NCBI RefSeq assembly: GCF_014648915.1
Contig: NZ_BMSA01000027.1
Span: 1 to 64,000 of the forward strand
Reading direction: 5' to 3'
DNA from: Streptomyces phaeofaciens
GTDB taxonomy: Bacteria > Actinomycetota > Actinomycetes > Streptomycetales > Streptomycetaceae
DNA: 64,000 bases
A program made the position numbers and the translations under genes. Numbering within the stretch: position 1 is the stretch's first letter; each line of letters opens with the position of its first letter. Positions 26,451-34,023 of the stretch are shown in pieces. The notes below the pieces were generated by a model. That model saw only the letters and a program-made list of their open reading frames with translations. It did no database searches and was not told where the DNA came from.

Positions 26451-26520
26451 CACCTCGTGCGCCGAGAGGCGTGACAGGGCGGGACATCTCCCGGGATCAC
26501 CCGTACGGGTGGACCTGGGA

Positions 26521-26547
26521 CCGGGGAGGCGCAATGCGCCTCCCCGG
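26521..26547 (+). terminator. Rho-independent terminator of trpCMBA
   Basis: CCGGGGAGGCGC-AAT-GCGCCTCCCCGG, a perfect 12-bp stem with a 3-nt loop, followed by TTCGTTCT. It lies 15 nt before the start of the next gene. Confidence 0.9.
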
Positions 26548-26561
26548 TTCGTTCTGGGGGT

Positions 26562-27338
26562 GTGAGCGAGAAGAATCGTGACGGAAAGCGCAATGCCCGG
26601 GAGCGGCTGGCGGCGGAGCGCGAGAAGCAGAAGGCCGCGGAGCGGCGGCGGCGCACGCTGATCGTCGGCGCGAGCGTCGTCTGCGTCCTGGGGCTGGCCG
26701 CGGTGATCGGCATCGTCGCCGCCAACTCGGGCAAGGACGACGACAGCGCCGACGCGGGCCCGGTCGTCGCTCCCTCGGGGGCGAACGGCAAGGACGCCCT
26801 GGCGATCCCCGTGGGCGAGGAGAGCGCCAAGTCCACGCTCACGGTGTGGGAGGACTTCCGCTGCCCGGCCTGCAAGGCCTTCGAGGCGGCCTACCGCCCG
26901 ACGATCCACGAGCTGACCGAGTCCGGAAAGCTCAAGGTCGACTACCACCTGGCGACCCTGATCGACGGCAACATGGGCGGCAGCGGCTCCCGTGCCGCGG
27001 CCAACGCGGCCGCCTGCGCCCAGGACGCCGGAAAGTTCACCGCGTACCACGACGTGCTCTTCGAGAACCAGCCCGAGGAGACCGACGACGCCTACGCCGA
27101 GAACAGCAAGCTGATCGAGCTGGCCGGCAAGGTCGACGGCCTCGACACCCCGGCGTTCCGCAAGTGTGTCGAGGACGGCACGCACGACAGCTGGGTCGTG
27201 AAGTCCAACCAGGCCTTCCAGGACGGCCGGTTCGGCGGCACCCCGACCGTCCTGTTCAACGGCAAGAACATCTACCAGGACCAGACGATGACACCGCAGA
27301 AGCTGAAGCAGATGGTGGAGGAGGCCGACCAAGGGTAA
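26562..27338 (+). CDS. Membrane-anchored DsbA-like thioredoxin-fold protein
   Basis: 258 residues. A highly charged cytoplasmic N-terminus (about 35 residues, RLAAEREKQKAAERRRR) is followed by one membrane segment (TLIVGASVVCVLGLAAVIGIVAA) and an extracytoplasmic thioredoxin_4 domain. The active site is FRCPACKAF (CPAC) and the cis-Pro is in GGTPTVLFNG. It is likely a thiol-disulfide oxidoreductase or MdbA/DsbA-like protein acting outside the membrane. GTG 26562 has a GGGGG site upstream. It precedes lgt, another envelope-maturation gene. Confidence 0.9.
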   Translation: MSEKNRDGKRNARERLAAEREKQKAAERRRRTLIVGASVVCVLGLAAVIGIVAANSGKDDDSADAGPVVAPSGANGKDALAIPVGEESAKSTLTVWEDFRCPACKAFEAAYRPTIHELTESGKLKVDYHLATLIDGNMGGSGSRAAANAAACAQDAGKFTAYHDVLFENQPEETDDAYAENSKLIELAGKVDGLDTPAFRKCVEDGTHDSWVVKSNQAFQDGRFGGTPTVLFNGKNIYQDQTMTPQKLKQMVEEADQG

Positions 27339-27406
27339 GGCGGTTTCTCACCCGCCTGTTATGGAGCCGTAGCCGGGCTGCCCGTCGTGCGCCCGGTCCG
27401 GCACGG

Positions 27407-27412
27407 TAGCGT
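27407..27412 (+). promoter_or_regulatory. Possible -10 (TAGCGT) of lgt
   Basis: TAGCGT lies 10 nt before the lgt ATG and no ribosome site is apparent. Confidence 0.45.
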
Positions 27413-27422
27413 CGACCCTGCC

Positions 27423-28496
27423 ATGGAACTTGCCTACATTCCCAGCCCGTCGCGCGGGGTGCTGTACCTCGGACCCATTCCGCTGCGTGGCTACGCGTTC
27501 TGCATCATCATCGGCGTCTTCGTCGCGGTCTGGCTCGGCAACCGGCGCTGGATCGCCCGGGGCGGGCGGGCCGGGACGGTGGCCGACATCGCCGTCTGGG
27601 CGGTGCCGTTCGGCCTCGTCGGCGGCCGCCTCTACCACGTGATCACGGACTACGAGCTGTACTTCAGCGAGGGCCGTGACTGGGTGGACGCCTTCAAGGT
27701 CTGGGAGGGGGGCCTCGGCATCTGGGGCGCGATCGCGCTCGGCGCGCTGGGCGCGTGGATCGGCTGCCGCCGCCGCGGTATCCCGCTGCCCGCCTACGCC
27801 GACGCCGTCGCGCCCGGCATCGCGCTCGCCCAGGCGATCGGCCGCTGGGGCAACTGGTTCAACCAGGAGCTGTACGGCAAGCCGACCGACCTGCCCTGGG
27901 CCCTGCACATCACGTCCTCCACGGACGGCCGGGTGCCCGGGTACTACCAGCCGACGTTCCTCTACGAGTCGCTGTGGTGCGTCGGTGTCGCCCTGCTCGT
28001 CATCTGGGCCGACCGCCGCTTCAAGCTCGGGCACGGGCGGGCGTTCGCGCTGTACGTCGCCGCGTACTGCGCCGGGCGCGGCTGGATCGAGTACATGCGG
28101 ATCGACGACGCCCACCACGTCCTGGGTCTCCGGCTGAACGTCTGGACCGCGATCGCGGTGTTCGTGCTCGCGGTGACGTACATCGTGGTGTCGGCGATCA
28201 AGCGGCCGGGCCGCGAGGAGATCGTGGAGCCGGGCGCCGACGGCGAGGCCGCCGCCGACGGCGGGAGTGCCTCCGAGAGCGAGACCGACGCCGCGTCCAC
28301 GGAGCCGGCGGAGGCGAAGACGGACACCGAGGCCGACGCCGAGGCCGGTGCGAAGGCCGAGGCCGAGCCGGACGCCGAGGCCGGTGCGAAGCCCGATGTC
28401 GAGGCCGACGCGAAGGCCGACGCCAAGGATGCGGTCGAGGCCGACGGTGAGGACGCGGTCAAGGACGAGGCGGAGTCGGCGGGCAAGAAGAGCTGA
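27423..28496 (+). CDS. lgt: Prolipoprotein diacylglyceryl transferase
   Basis: 357 residues. It transfers diacylglycerol to the lipobox Cys of prolipoproteins in the membrane. The first 260 residues are the seven-segment Lgt core, with GGRLYHV, GLGIWGAI and the signature GRWGNWFNQELYG (the essential Arg and conserved Asn), then the YQPTFLYESLW and GRGWIEYMRID motifs. The last 95 residues form an acidic, Ala-rich low-complexity tail with imperfect repeats (DAEAGAKAEAE / DAEAGAKPDVE); a 21-nt DNA repeat occurs twice at about 28336-28390. The tail is cytoplasmic by topology. ATG 27423 is used. Confidence 0.95.
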   Translation: MELAYIPSPSRGVLYLGPIPLRGYAFCIIIGVFVAVWLGNRRWIARGGRAGTVADIAVWAVPFGLVGGRLYHVITDYELYFSEGRDWVDAFKVWEGGLGIWGAIALGALGAWIGCRRRGIPLPAYADAVAPGIALAQAIGRWGNWFNQELYGKPTDLPWALHITSSTDGRVPGYYQPTFLYESLWCVGVALLVIWADRRFKLGHGRAFALYVAAYCAGRGWIEYMRIDDAHHVLGLRLNVWTAIAVFVLAVTYIVVSAIKRPGREEIVEPGADGEAAADGGSASESETDAASTEPAEAKTDTEADAEAGAKAEAEPDAEAGAKPDVEADAKADAKDAVEADGEDAVKDEAESAGKKS

Positions 28497-28510
28497 CCCG
28501 CGACCGTACG

Positions 28511-28549
28511 ACGACGAGGGCGCCCGGTTCTGCCGGGCGCCCTCGTCGT
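28511..28549. terminator. Bidirectional terminator between lgt and the minus-strand operon
   Basis: A perfect 17-bp inverted repeat (28511-28527 with 28533-28549), loop TTCTG. It sits between convergent genes and can end both the lgt transcript and the long operon from the right. Confidence 0.85.
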
Positions 28550-28562
28550 GTGCGGGCACGGG

Positions 28563-29393
28563 CTAACGCCTGCGGGCGAGGGACCGGGTGCGGTGCGCCG
28601 CCGCGACCACCGCCGCGTCGATGAACCTGCCGTCCGGGAGGGCCTGGGCGCCCTGTTCCACCGACGCGGCCTTGATGACGGTCTCCGCCTCCTCCAGTTC
28701 CTGTTCGGTGGGCAGGTAGGCCCGCTCGATGATCGGGAGCTGGCGGGGGTGGATGGCGGCGCGGCCCAGGAAGCCGAGGGCGCGGCCGTGGGCGCAGGAG
28801 GAGGCGAGGCCGTTCAGGTCGCGTGTGTCGGGGTGGACGGACTGCGGCGGCGGGATCAGGCCCGCGGCCCGTGCGGCGACGATCACCCGGGAGCGGGACC
28901 AGTCCAGGCCGGCGTCGGCGCGGATGCCCAGGTCGGCGCGGAGGTCGGCCTCTCCGAGGGCGATCCCGCGCAGGGCGGGGTGCGCGGCGGCGATGGGGTA
29001 GGCGTGCTCGACGCCGAGCGCGGTCTCCAGGAGGGCGTACAGGGGCGGGGCCGCGCCCACCGGCGGGGTGACGGCCTCGGCGATCCGGGTGATCTGGGCC
29101 GCGGAGGTGACCTTGGGCAGCCGGAGGCCGCGGACGCCGGGGAGGGCGGCGACCGCGTGCAGGTCGGCGGCGGCCAGCGGGCCGTCGAGGGCGTTGACCC
29201 GGACGTGCACCGGGACCGGCTGGGGGTCGCGGAGGCGTTCGGCGGTGGCCGTGCGGGCGTACTCCTTGCGGTCGGGGGCGACCGCGTCCTCCAGGTCGAT
29301 GATGACGACGTCGGCGCCCGAGGCGAGCGCCTTGCTGACGATGTGCGGGCGGTCGCCGGGGACGTAGAGCCAGGTCAGCGGGGTGGGGATCAC
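28563..29393 (-). CDS. HpcH/HpaI aldolase / CitE-like CoA-ester lyase
   Basis: 276 residues of the CitE-like TIM-barrel family, which cleave or hydrolyse beta-hydroxyacyl/malyl-type CoA esters with Mg2+. Motifs are WLYVPGDRP at the start, DVVIIDLEDAVAPDRK (the metal Asp/Glu), VHVRVNALDG, ALLETALGVEHA (Glu for metal) and GEADLRADLG (Asp). The C-terminal GRAAIHPRQLPIIE closes the active site. GTG 29393 overlaps the CaiB-type stop. Paired with a CoA-transferase, it probably processes a CoA ester made by that enzyme. The exact substrate is unknown. Confidence 0.88.
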   Translation of the reverse strand: MIPTPLTWLYVPGDRPHIVSKALASGADVVIIDLEDAVAPDRKEYARTATAERLRDPQPVPVHVRVNALDGPLAAADLHAVAALPGVRGLRLPKVTSAAQITRIAEAVTPPVGAAPPLYALLETALGVEHAYPIAAAHPALRGIALGEADLRADLGIRADAGLDWSRSRVIVAARAAGLIPPPQSVHPDTRDLNGLASSCAHGRALGFLGRAAIHPRQLPIIERAYLPTEQELEEAETVIKAASVEQGAQALPDGRFIDAAVVAAAHRTRSLARRR

Positions 29394-30595
29394 AGAGCGC
29401 CCGCCTCGCGGAGGGCCGTCAGCTCGGTGCTCGTCAGACCCAGCTCGGTCAGGACGCTCTCCGTGTCGGCGCCGTGCGGGCGGCCGGCCCAGCGGATCGC
29501 GCCGGGCGTGGCGGAGAGCCGGAAGAGGACGTTCTGCATCCGCAGGGGGCCCAGCTCCGGGTCGTCCACGGTGGTGACCGTGTCGAGGGCCTGGTACTGG
29601 GGGTCGGCCATCACGTCCCGGACGTCCTGGATCGGGGCGATCGCCGCCTCCGCCTTCTCGAAGGCGGCGAGGACCTCGGTACGGGAGCGGGCGGCGATCC
29701 AGCCGCCGACCGCCGTGTCGAGGACGTCGGCGTGGGCGGCACGCTCGGCGCCCGTCGCGAACCACGGCTCGTCGATCAGCTCGGGGCGGCCGACCAGCCG
29801 CATCACGCGCTCCGCGATCGACTGGGCCGAGGTCGAGACGGCGACCCAGGTGCCGTCGGCCGTGCGGTAGGTGTTGCGCGGGGCGTTGTTCGCGGAGCGG
29901 TTGCCGGTGCGTTCCTGGACGTGGCCGAGCTGGTCGTACCAGAGGGGCTGCGGGCCGAGGACCATCAGGATCGGTTCGATCAGGGCCATGTCCACGACCT
30001 GGCCCTCGCCGGTGCGGTCGCGGGCGGCCAGGGCCGTCATGACGGCGTAGGCGGTGGCCAGGGCGGCGATGGAGTCGGCGAGTCCGAAGGGCGGCAGGAC
30101 CGGGGGCGCGTCCGGTTCGCCGGTGATCGCGGCGAAGCCGCTCATCGCCTCGGCGAGGGTGCCGAAGCCGGGCCGGTGGGCGTAGGGGCCGAACTGTCCG
30201 AAGCCGGTGACCCGGGTGAGGACCAGCCGGGGGTTGGCCGCCGACAGCTCCTCCCAGCCGAGGTCCCACTTCTCCAGGGTGCCGGGGCGGAAGTTCTCGA
30301 CGATCACATCGGCGGTGGCGGCCAGGCGCAGCAGGGTGGCGCGGCCGCCGGGCGTGGAGAGGTTCAGGGTGATCGTGCGCTTGTTGCGGCCGAGGAGCTT
30401 CCACCACAGGCCGACGCCGTTCTTGGACGGGCCGTGGCCCCGGGAGGGGTCGGGTTTCGCGGGGTGCTCGACCTTGATCACCTCCGCGCCGAAGTCGCCG
30501 AGCAGGGTGGCGGCGAGCGGGCCGGCGAACAGGGTGGCGAGGTCGAGGACGCGCAGGCCGTGCAGCGGGGCCGTCCTGGGGGTGTTCTCGGTCAT
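29390..30595 (-). CDS. CaiB/BaiF family (class III) CoA-transferase
   Basis: 401 residues. It shows the class III hallmarks: GLRVLDLATLFAGPLAATLLGDFGAEVIKVEHP, GRNKRTITLNL, and NFRPGTLEKWDL. The catalytic Asp for the acyl-aspartyl intermediate is in FGLADSIAALATAYA. It is complete in length. It moves CoA between carboxylic acids; the neighbouring lyase suggests a dicarboxylic or hydroxy acid. It is coupled by overlaps with rbsK upstream and the lyase downstream. Confidence 0.9.
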   Translation of the reverse strand: MTENTPRTAPLHGLRVLDLATLFAGPLAATLLGDFGAEVIKVEHPAKPDPSRGHGPSKNGVGLWWKLLGRNKRTITLNLSTPGGRATLLRLAATADVIVENFRPGTLEKWDLGWEELSAANPRLVLTRVTGFGQFGPYAHRPGFGTLAEAMSGFAAITGEPDAPPVLPPFGLADSIAALATAYAVMTALAARDRTGEGQVVDMALIEPILMVLGPQPLWYDQLGHVQERTGNRSANNAPRNTYRTADGTWVAVSTSAQSIAERVMRLVGRPELIDEPWFATGAERAAHADVLDTAVGGWIAARSRTEVLAAFEKAEAAIAPIQDVRDVMADPQYQALDTVTTVDDPELGPLRMQNVLFRLSATPGAIRWAGRPHGADTESVLTELGLTSTELTALREAGAL

Positions 30596-31485
30596 GAGGC
30601 GTACTGCTTGTCGATCTCGGAGCGGTACGGCATCGAGGCGGAGGCGCCCGGGCGCTGCACCGAGAGCGCGGCCGCGGCGGCCGCCCAGGCCAGGGCCTCG
30701 CGGATGGGGCGGTCCTCGCCGCGGGCCACGGCGAGCGCGCCGACGAAGGTGTCGCCCGCGCCGGTGGAGTCGACGGCGGCGACCTGGGGGGCGGGGACGA
30801 GGACGGGTTCGGCGCCGCGTGTCACATAGAGGCTGCCGGCCGCGCCGAGCGTGACGACGATCTCCGGCACGCTGTCCAGCAGGGCCGCGGCCGCCTCCCG
30901 GGGGTCGGTGCGGCCGGTGAGGGTGGTCGCCTCGTGTTCGTTGGGGACCAGCAGGTCGACGGCGGCGAGGAGTTCGGGCGGCAGCGGCCGGGCGGGGGCC
31001 GGGGTGAGGATCGTACGGACGCCGTGGGCGCGGGCCGCGCGGGCACCGGCGACGACGGCGGGCAGCGGGACCTCCAGCTGGAGGAGCAGCGCGTCGGCGG
31101 AGGCGATCAGGCCCTCGTCGCCGGGGGCGAGGTGGTCGACGGTGCCGTTCGCGCCGGGGACGACGACGATCGCGTTGCCGCCCTCGTCGTCCACGACGAT
31201 GTGCGCGGTGCCGGAAGGGGACTCCACCGTGCGCAGATGATCGGTGTTCACGCCGGAGTGCTCCAGGGTGGAGCGCAGCCGGGCGCCGAAGGAGTCGTTG
31301 CCGACCGCACCGATCATCGAGACGGTGGCGCCCGCGTGGGCGGCGGCGACCGCCTGGTTGGCGCCCTTGCCGCCGGGGATCGTACGGAACTCCCGTCCGG
31401 TGACGGTCTCCCCGCGCTGCGGGGCCTTCTCGACGTATGCGACGAGGTCCATGTTCGTGCTGCCGAGCACGACGATGTCGGTCAT
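30592..31485 (-). CDS. rbsK: Ribokinase, PfkB family
   Basis: 297 residues. It phosphorylates ribose at O5 with ATP. The first motif is GGKGANQAVAAAHAGA and the second, with the catalytic base Asp, is DSTGAGDTFVGALA; STNMDLVAYV at the N-terminus matches RbsK substrate residues. No rbs transporter or LacI regulator is near; instead it lies directly after four ADP-ribosylglycohydrolase-family genes. Ribose released by these hydrolases is a likely substrate (inference). ATG 31485 overlaps the upstream stop and has GGAGG 10 nt before. Confidence 0.9.
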   Translation of the reverse strand: MTDIVVLGSTNMDLVAYVEKAPQRGETVTGREFRTIPGGKGANQAVAAAHAGATVSMIGAVGNDSFGARLRSTLEHSGVNTDHLRTVESPSGTAHIVVDDEGGNAIVVVPGANGTVDHLAPGDEGLIASADALLLQLEVPLPAVVAGARAARAHGVRTILTPAPARPLPPELLAAVDLLVPNEHEATTLTGRTDPREAAAALLDSVPEIVVTLGAAGSLYVTRGAEPVLVPAPQVAAVDSTGAGDTFVGALAVARGEDRPIREALAWAAAAAALSVQRPGASASMPYRSEIDKQYAS

Positions 31486-32849
31486 GGGCGGGACGCCTCC
31501 CGGTGGGTGAGGTGGGCGAGGGTGTCGAAGCCGGTGCCGTCGAAGCCGGCGACGGAGGTGGCGAGACGGTTCTTGAGCGGGGCGGTCCAGCGGTCGGGCA
31601 GTGCGGTGGGGTCGCCGGCGAGCAGGCCGGCGATGCTGCCCGCGGTCGCGCCGTTGGAGTCGGTGTCCCAGCCGCCGGACACCGCGCGGCAGACGGAGCC
31701 GGTGAAGTCGCCGTTCGCGTGGGTGAGGGCGGCGGCGATCAGGGCGGTGTTGGGGACGGCGTGGACCCAGTGGGTGGCCTTGTGGACGGTGTGGAGTTCG
31801 TCGACGACGGTGTCGAAGTCGGGGTGGACCTCGGCCAGTTCGACGGCGTGGGTGATCGCTCGCGCGAGACGGGAGCGGGGCGGGATCACCGTGAGGCCGG
31901 TGTGCAGGCAGGTGTGGATGTCGTGGCGTCCCGTCGCCGCCGTCGCCAGGGTGGCCGCCGTGAACATGGCCGCGTAGACGCCGTTGGCGGTGTGGGTGAG
32001 GGTGGCGTCGCGGTGGGCCTGTGCGGCGGCGGCGGCCGGATCGCCGGGGTTGGTCCAGCCGTGGACGTCGGCCCGGATGAGGGCGCCGATCCATTCGCGG
32101 AAGGGGTTGCGGTGGCGGGCGGTGCGCGGGGGTTCGATGCCGGAGAGGAGGTTGCGGTAGGCGATGCGTTCGGCGGTGAAGGTGCGGCCCGCAGGGAGTT
32201 CGTCCAGCCAGAGACCCGCCACGTCGGTGGTGGTGAAGTCCCGGCCGTGGCGGCGGAGCAGGAGCAGGTTGAGGAGGGGGTAGTTGAGGTCGTCGTCCTC
32301 GGGCATGCCGTCGATGTTCTCGGCGAGGGAGGTGCCGGCCGAGCGGCGGTTCCAGGGGTGTTCCGCGAGGAGCGGGGCGGGGACGCCCCGGGCGGTGAAG
32401 TAGCTGTCCAGGGGCCAGTTGCCGGTGGACCGCGCGAGCCGGCGGATGGCGTCCAGGGGGAGTTTCTCCACGGGTTTGCCGAGAAGGCAGCCGGCCGCCC
32501 GGCCCAGCCAGGAGGCTTCCAGGGCGGCCGGGGCGGGGGCGGCCGGGCGGGGTCGGGTCGCGAGGTCCGGAGCCTGCGGGGTGTGGCGGCGGATGGCGGC
32601 GAGGTCGGTCGGTTCGTCCTCCGCGAGTCTGCTGGGCAGGTCGGCCAGTTCGTCCAGCAGGTCCTCGGCCAGTTGGCGCAGGTAGCGGGAGGCCGGGCGG
32701 GGGGAGGCGCCGGCCCGGGCCGGCGCCTCGGGGCCGCCCGCCGCTCGCCAGCGGGCGGCGACGGTCCAGGGTTCCCGGCCGTCCTCGGCCGCCTGGCGGA
32801 GTTCGTGGCCCAGGAGGTCCTCCGGCTGGACCCAGGTCAGTCGGAGCAT
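31482..32849 (-). CDS. ADP-ribosylglycohydrolase family protein (first of four, promoter-distal)
   Basis: 455 residues. An N-terminal extension of about 105 residues precedes the ARH fold (ASWLGRAAGCLLGKPVEKL, where the usual GDA is replaced by GCL). The metal motifs are MPEDDDLNY in the first half and SGGWDTDSNGATAGSIAG in the second, so the two-Mg site looks intact. The family cleaves N-glycosidic bonds to ribose in ADP-ribosylated proteins, nucleosides or ADP-ribose derivatives. ATG 32849 has GGAGG 6 nt upstream and overlaps the preceding gene by 13 nt. Confidence 0.88.
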   Translation of the reverse strand: MLRLTWVQPEDLLGHELRQAAEDGREPWTVAARWRAAGGPEAPARAGASPRPASRYLRQLAEDLLDELADLPSRLAEDEPTDLAAIRRHTPQAPDLATRPRPAAPAPAALEASWLGRAAGCLLGKPVEKLPLDAIRRLARSTGNWPLDSYFTARGVPAPLLAEHPWNRRSAGTSLAENIDGMPEDDDLNYPLLNLLLLRRHGRDFTTTDVAGLWLDELPAGRTFTAERIAYRNLLSGIEPPRTARHRNPFREWIGALIRADVHGWTNPGDPAAAAAQAHRDATLTHTANGVYAAMFTAATLATAATGRHDIHTCLHTGLTVIPPRSRLARAITHAVELAEVHPDFDTVVDELHTVHKATHWVHAVPNTALIAAALTHANGDFTGSVCRAVSGGWDTDSNGATAGSIAGLLAGDPTALPDRWTAPLKNRLATSVAGFDGTGFDTLAHLTHREASRP

Positions 32850-34015
32850 CCTGGGCCTCCGAGGAGGGTGGCGAGGGCCGACTCGTGGGACCGGCGTCTG
32901 CGGATGTCCTGGGCGACGACGTGGCGGGTGACCTCCGCCAGGGTGCGGGCCGGCTCCCACAGGTCCAGGCGGCTGGCCTCCGCCACCTGCTTCGCCCACT
33001 CGTCCGGGACGGGCGAGCCCAGGGCGCCGGCCAGGGCGCCCGCCATCGTGGCGATCGAGTCGCAGTCGCGGCCGTAGTTCACCGCGCCGAGGACGGCGTG
33101 CCGGTAGTCGCCGTCCGCGACCAGCAACATGCCGAGCGCGACGGGGAGTTCCTCGATCGCGTGCAGCCGGGAGGGGCGGCGGGCGCCGAGGGAGGGCCGG
33201 CGGTAGTCGGGGCCCACCGTGTCGTACGGGGTCACGGCCCGGCGCAGAGGGAGCAGGGCCGATTCGAAGTCCCGGTGGCGGGAGGCCTCTTCGCAGACCG
33301 TCTCGATCGCCGTGCGGGTGCCGTCCTTCGCCAGGGCCAGACAGGCTGTCACGACCGAGTCGGGTGTCGCGCCCGGCGCGCAGGCCGCCGCGACCGCCGC
33401 CGCGAAGACACCCGCCGCCTCCCGGCCGTACGAGGACTGGTGGGCGCCGGCGATGTCCAGGGCCTCGGCGTAGGCGCCCGCCGGGGCGGCCGCGTTGACC
33501 AGGCCGACCGGGGCCATGTACATCGCCGCACCGCAGTTGACGATGTTGCCGACGCCGGCCTCGCGGGGGTCCACATGGCCGTAGTGGAGCCGGGCGACGA
33601 GCCATTTCTCCGCCAGGAAGATCCGCTGGAGGGGGAGTGCCTCCGCCTCCAGCTCCGGGATCCAGCGGGGGGTCGTCATCAGGTCGGGCACCAGGTGGTC
33701 GGCGATCGCGTACGCGTCGAGGTGGTCGCGGACCGTGGCGTAGACCCTGATCAGGGCGTGGGTCATCAGGGTGTCGTCGGTGACGTGGCCGTCGCCCTTG
33801 TGGTACGGGGCGATGGGGCGGGCGGTGCGCCAGGCCTCGCCGTTCCAGGGGCCGACGATGCCGTGGACGCGGCCGCCGTGGCGCTCGGCGATCTGGTCGG
33901 GGGAGTAGCCCTCGACCGGGCCGCCGAGGGCGTCGCCGACGGCCGCGCCGACCAGGGCGCCGGTGATCCGTTCGTCCAGACCCGCCTCATGGCTTTCTAC
34001 TGCTTTGGGCGTCAT
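32837..34015 (-). CDS. ADP-ribosylglycohydrolase family protein (second of four)
   Basis: 392 residues, the classic DraG-like layout: ITGALVGAAVGDALGGPVEGY, VTDDTLMTHAL (first metal motif), NCGAAMYMAPVGLVNAA, and AVNYGRDCDSIATMAGALAGAL (second metal motif). All acidic metal ligands are present. ATG 34015 has GGAGG 12 nt upstream; ATG 34027 overlaps the upstream stop (ATGA) but its ribosome site would be immediately adjacent, so I prefer 34015. Of the four it is, with the fourth, the most conventional enzyme. Confidence 0.88.
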   Translation of the reverse strand: MTPKAVESHEAGLDERITGALVGAAVGDALGGPVEGYSPDQIAERHGGRVHGIVGPWNGEAWRTARPIAPYHKGDGHVTDDTLMTHALIRVYATVRDHLDAYAIADHLVPDLMTTPRWIPELEAEALPLQRIFLAEKWLVARLHYGHVDPREAGVGNIVNCGAAMYMAPVGLVNAAAPAGAYAEALDIAGAHQSSYGREAAGVFAAAVAAACAPGATPDSVVTACLALAKDGTRTAIETVCEEASRHRDFESALLPLRRAVTPYDTVGPDYRRPSLGARRPSRLHAIEELPVALGMLLVADGDYRHAVLGAVNYGRDCDSIATMAGALAGALGSPVPDEWAKQVAEASRLDLWEPARTLAEVTRHVVAQDIRRRRSHESALATLLGGPGCSD

Positions 34016-34023
34016 GCCCCGAA

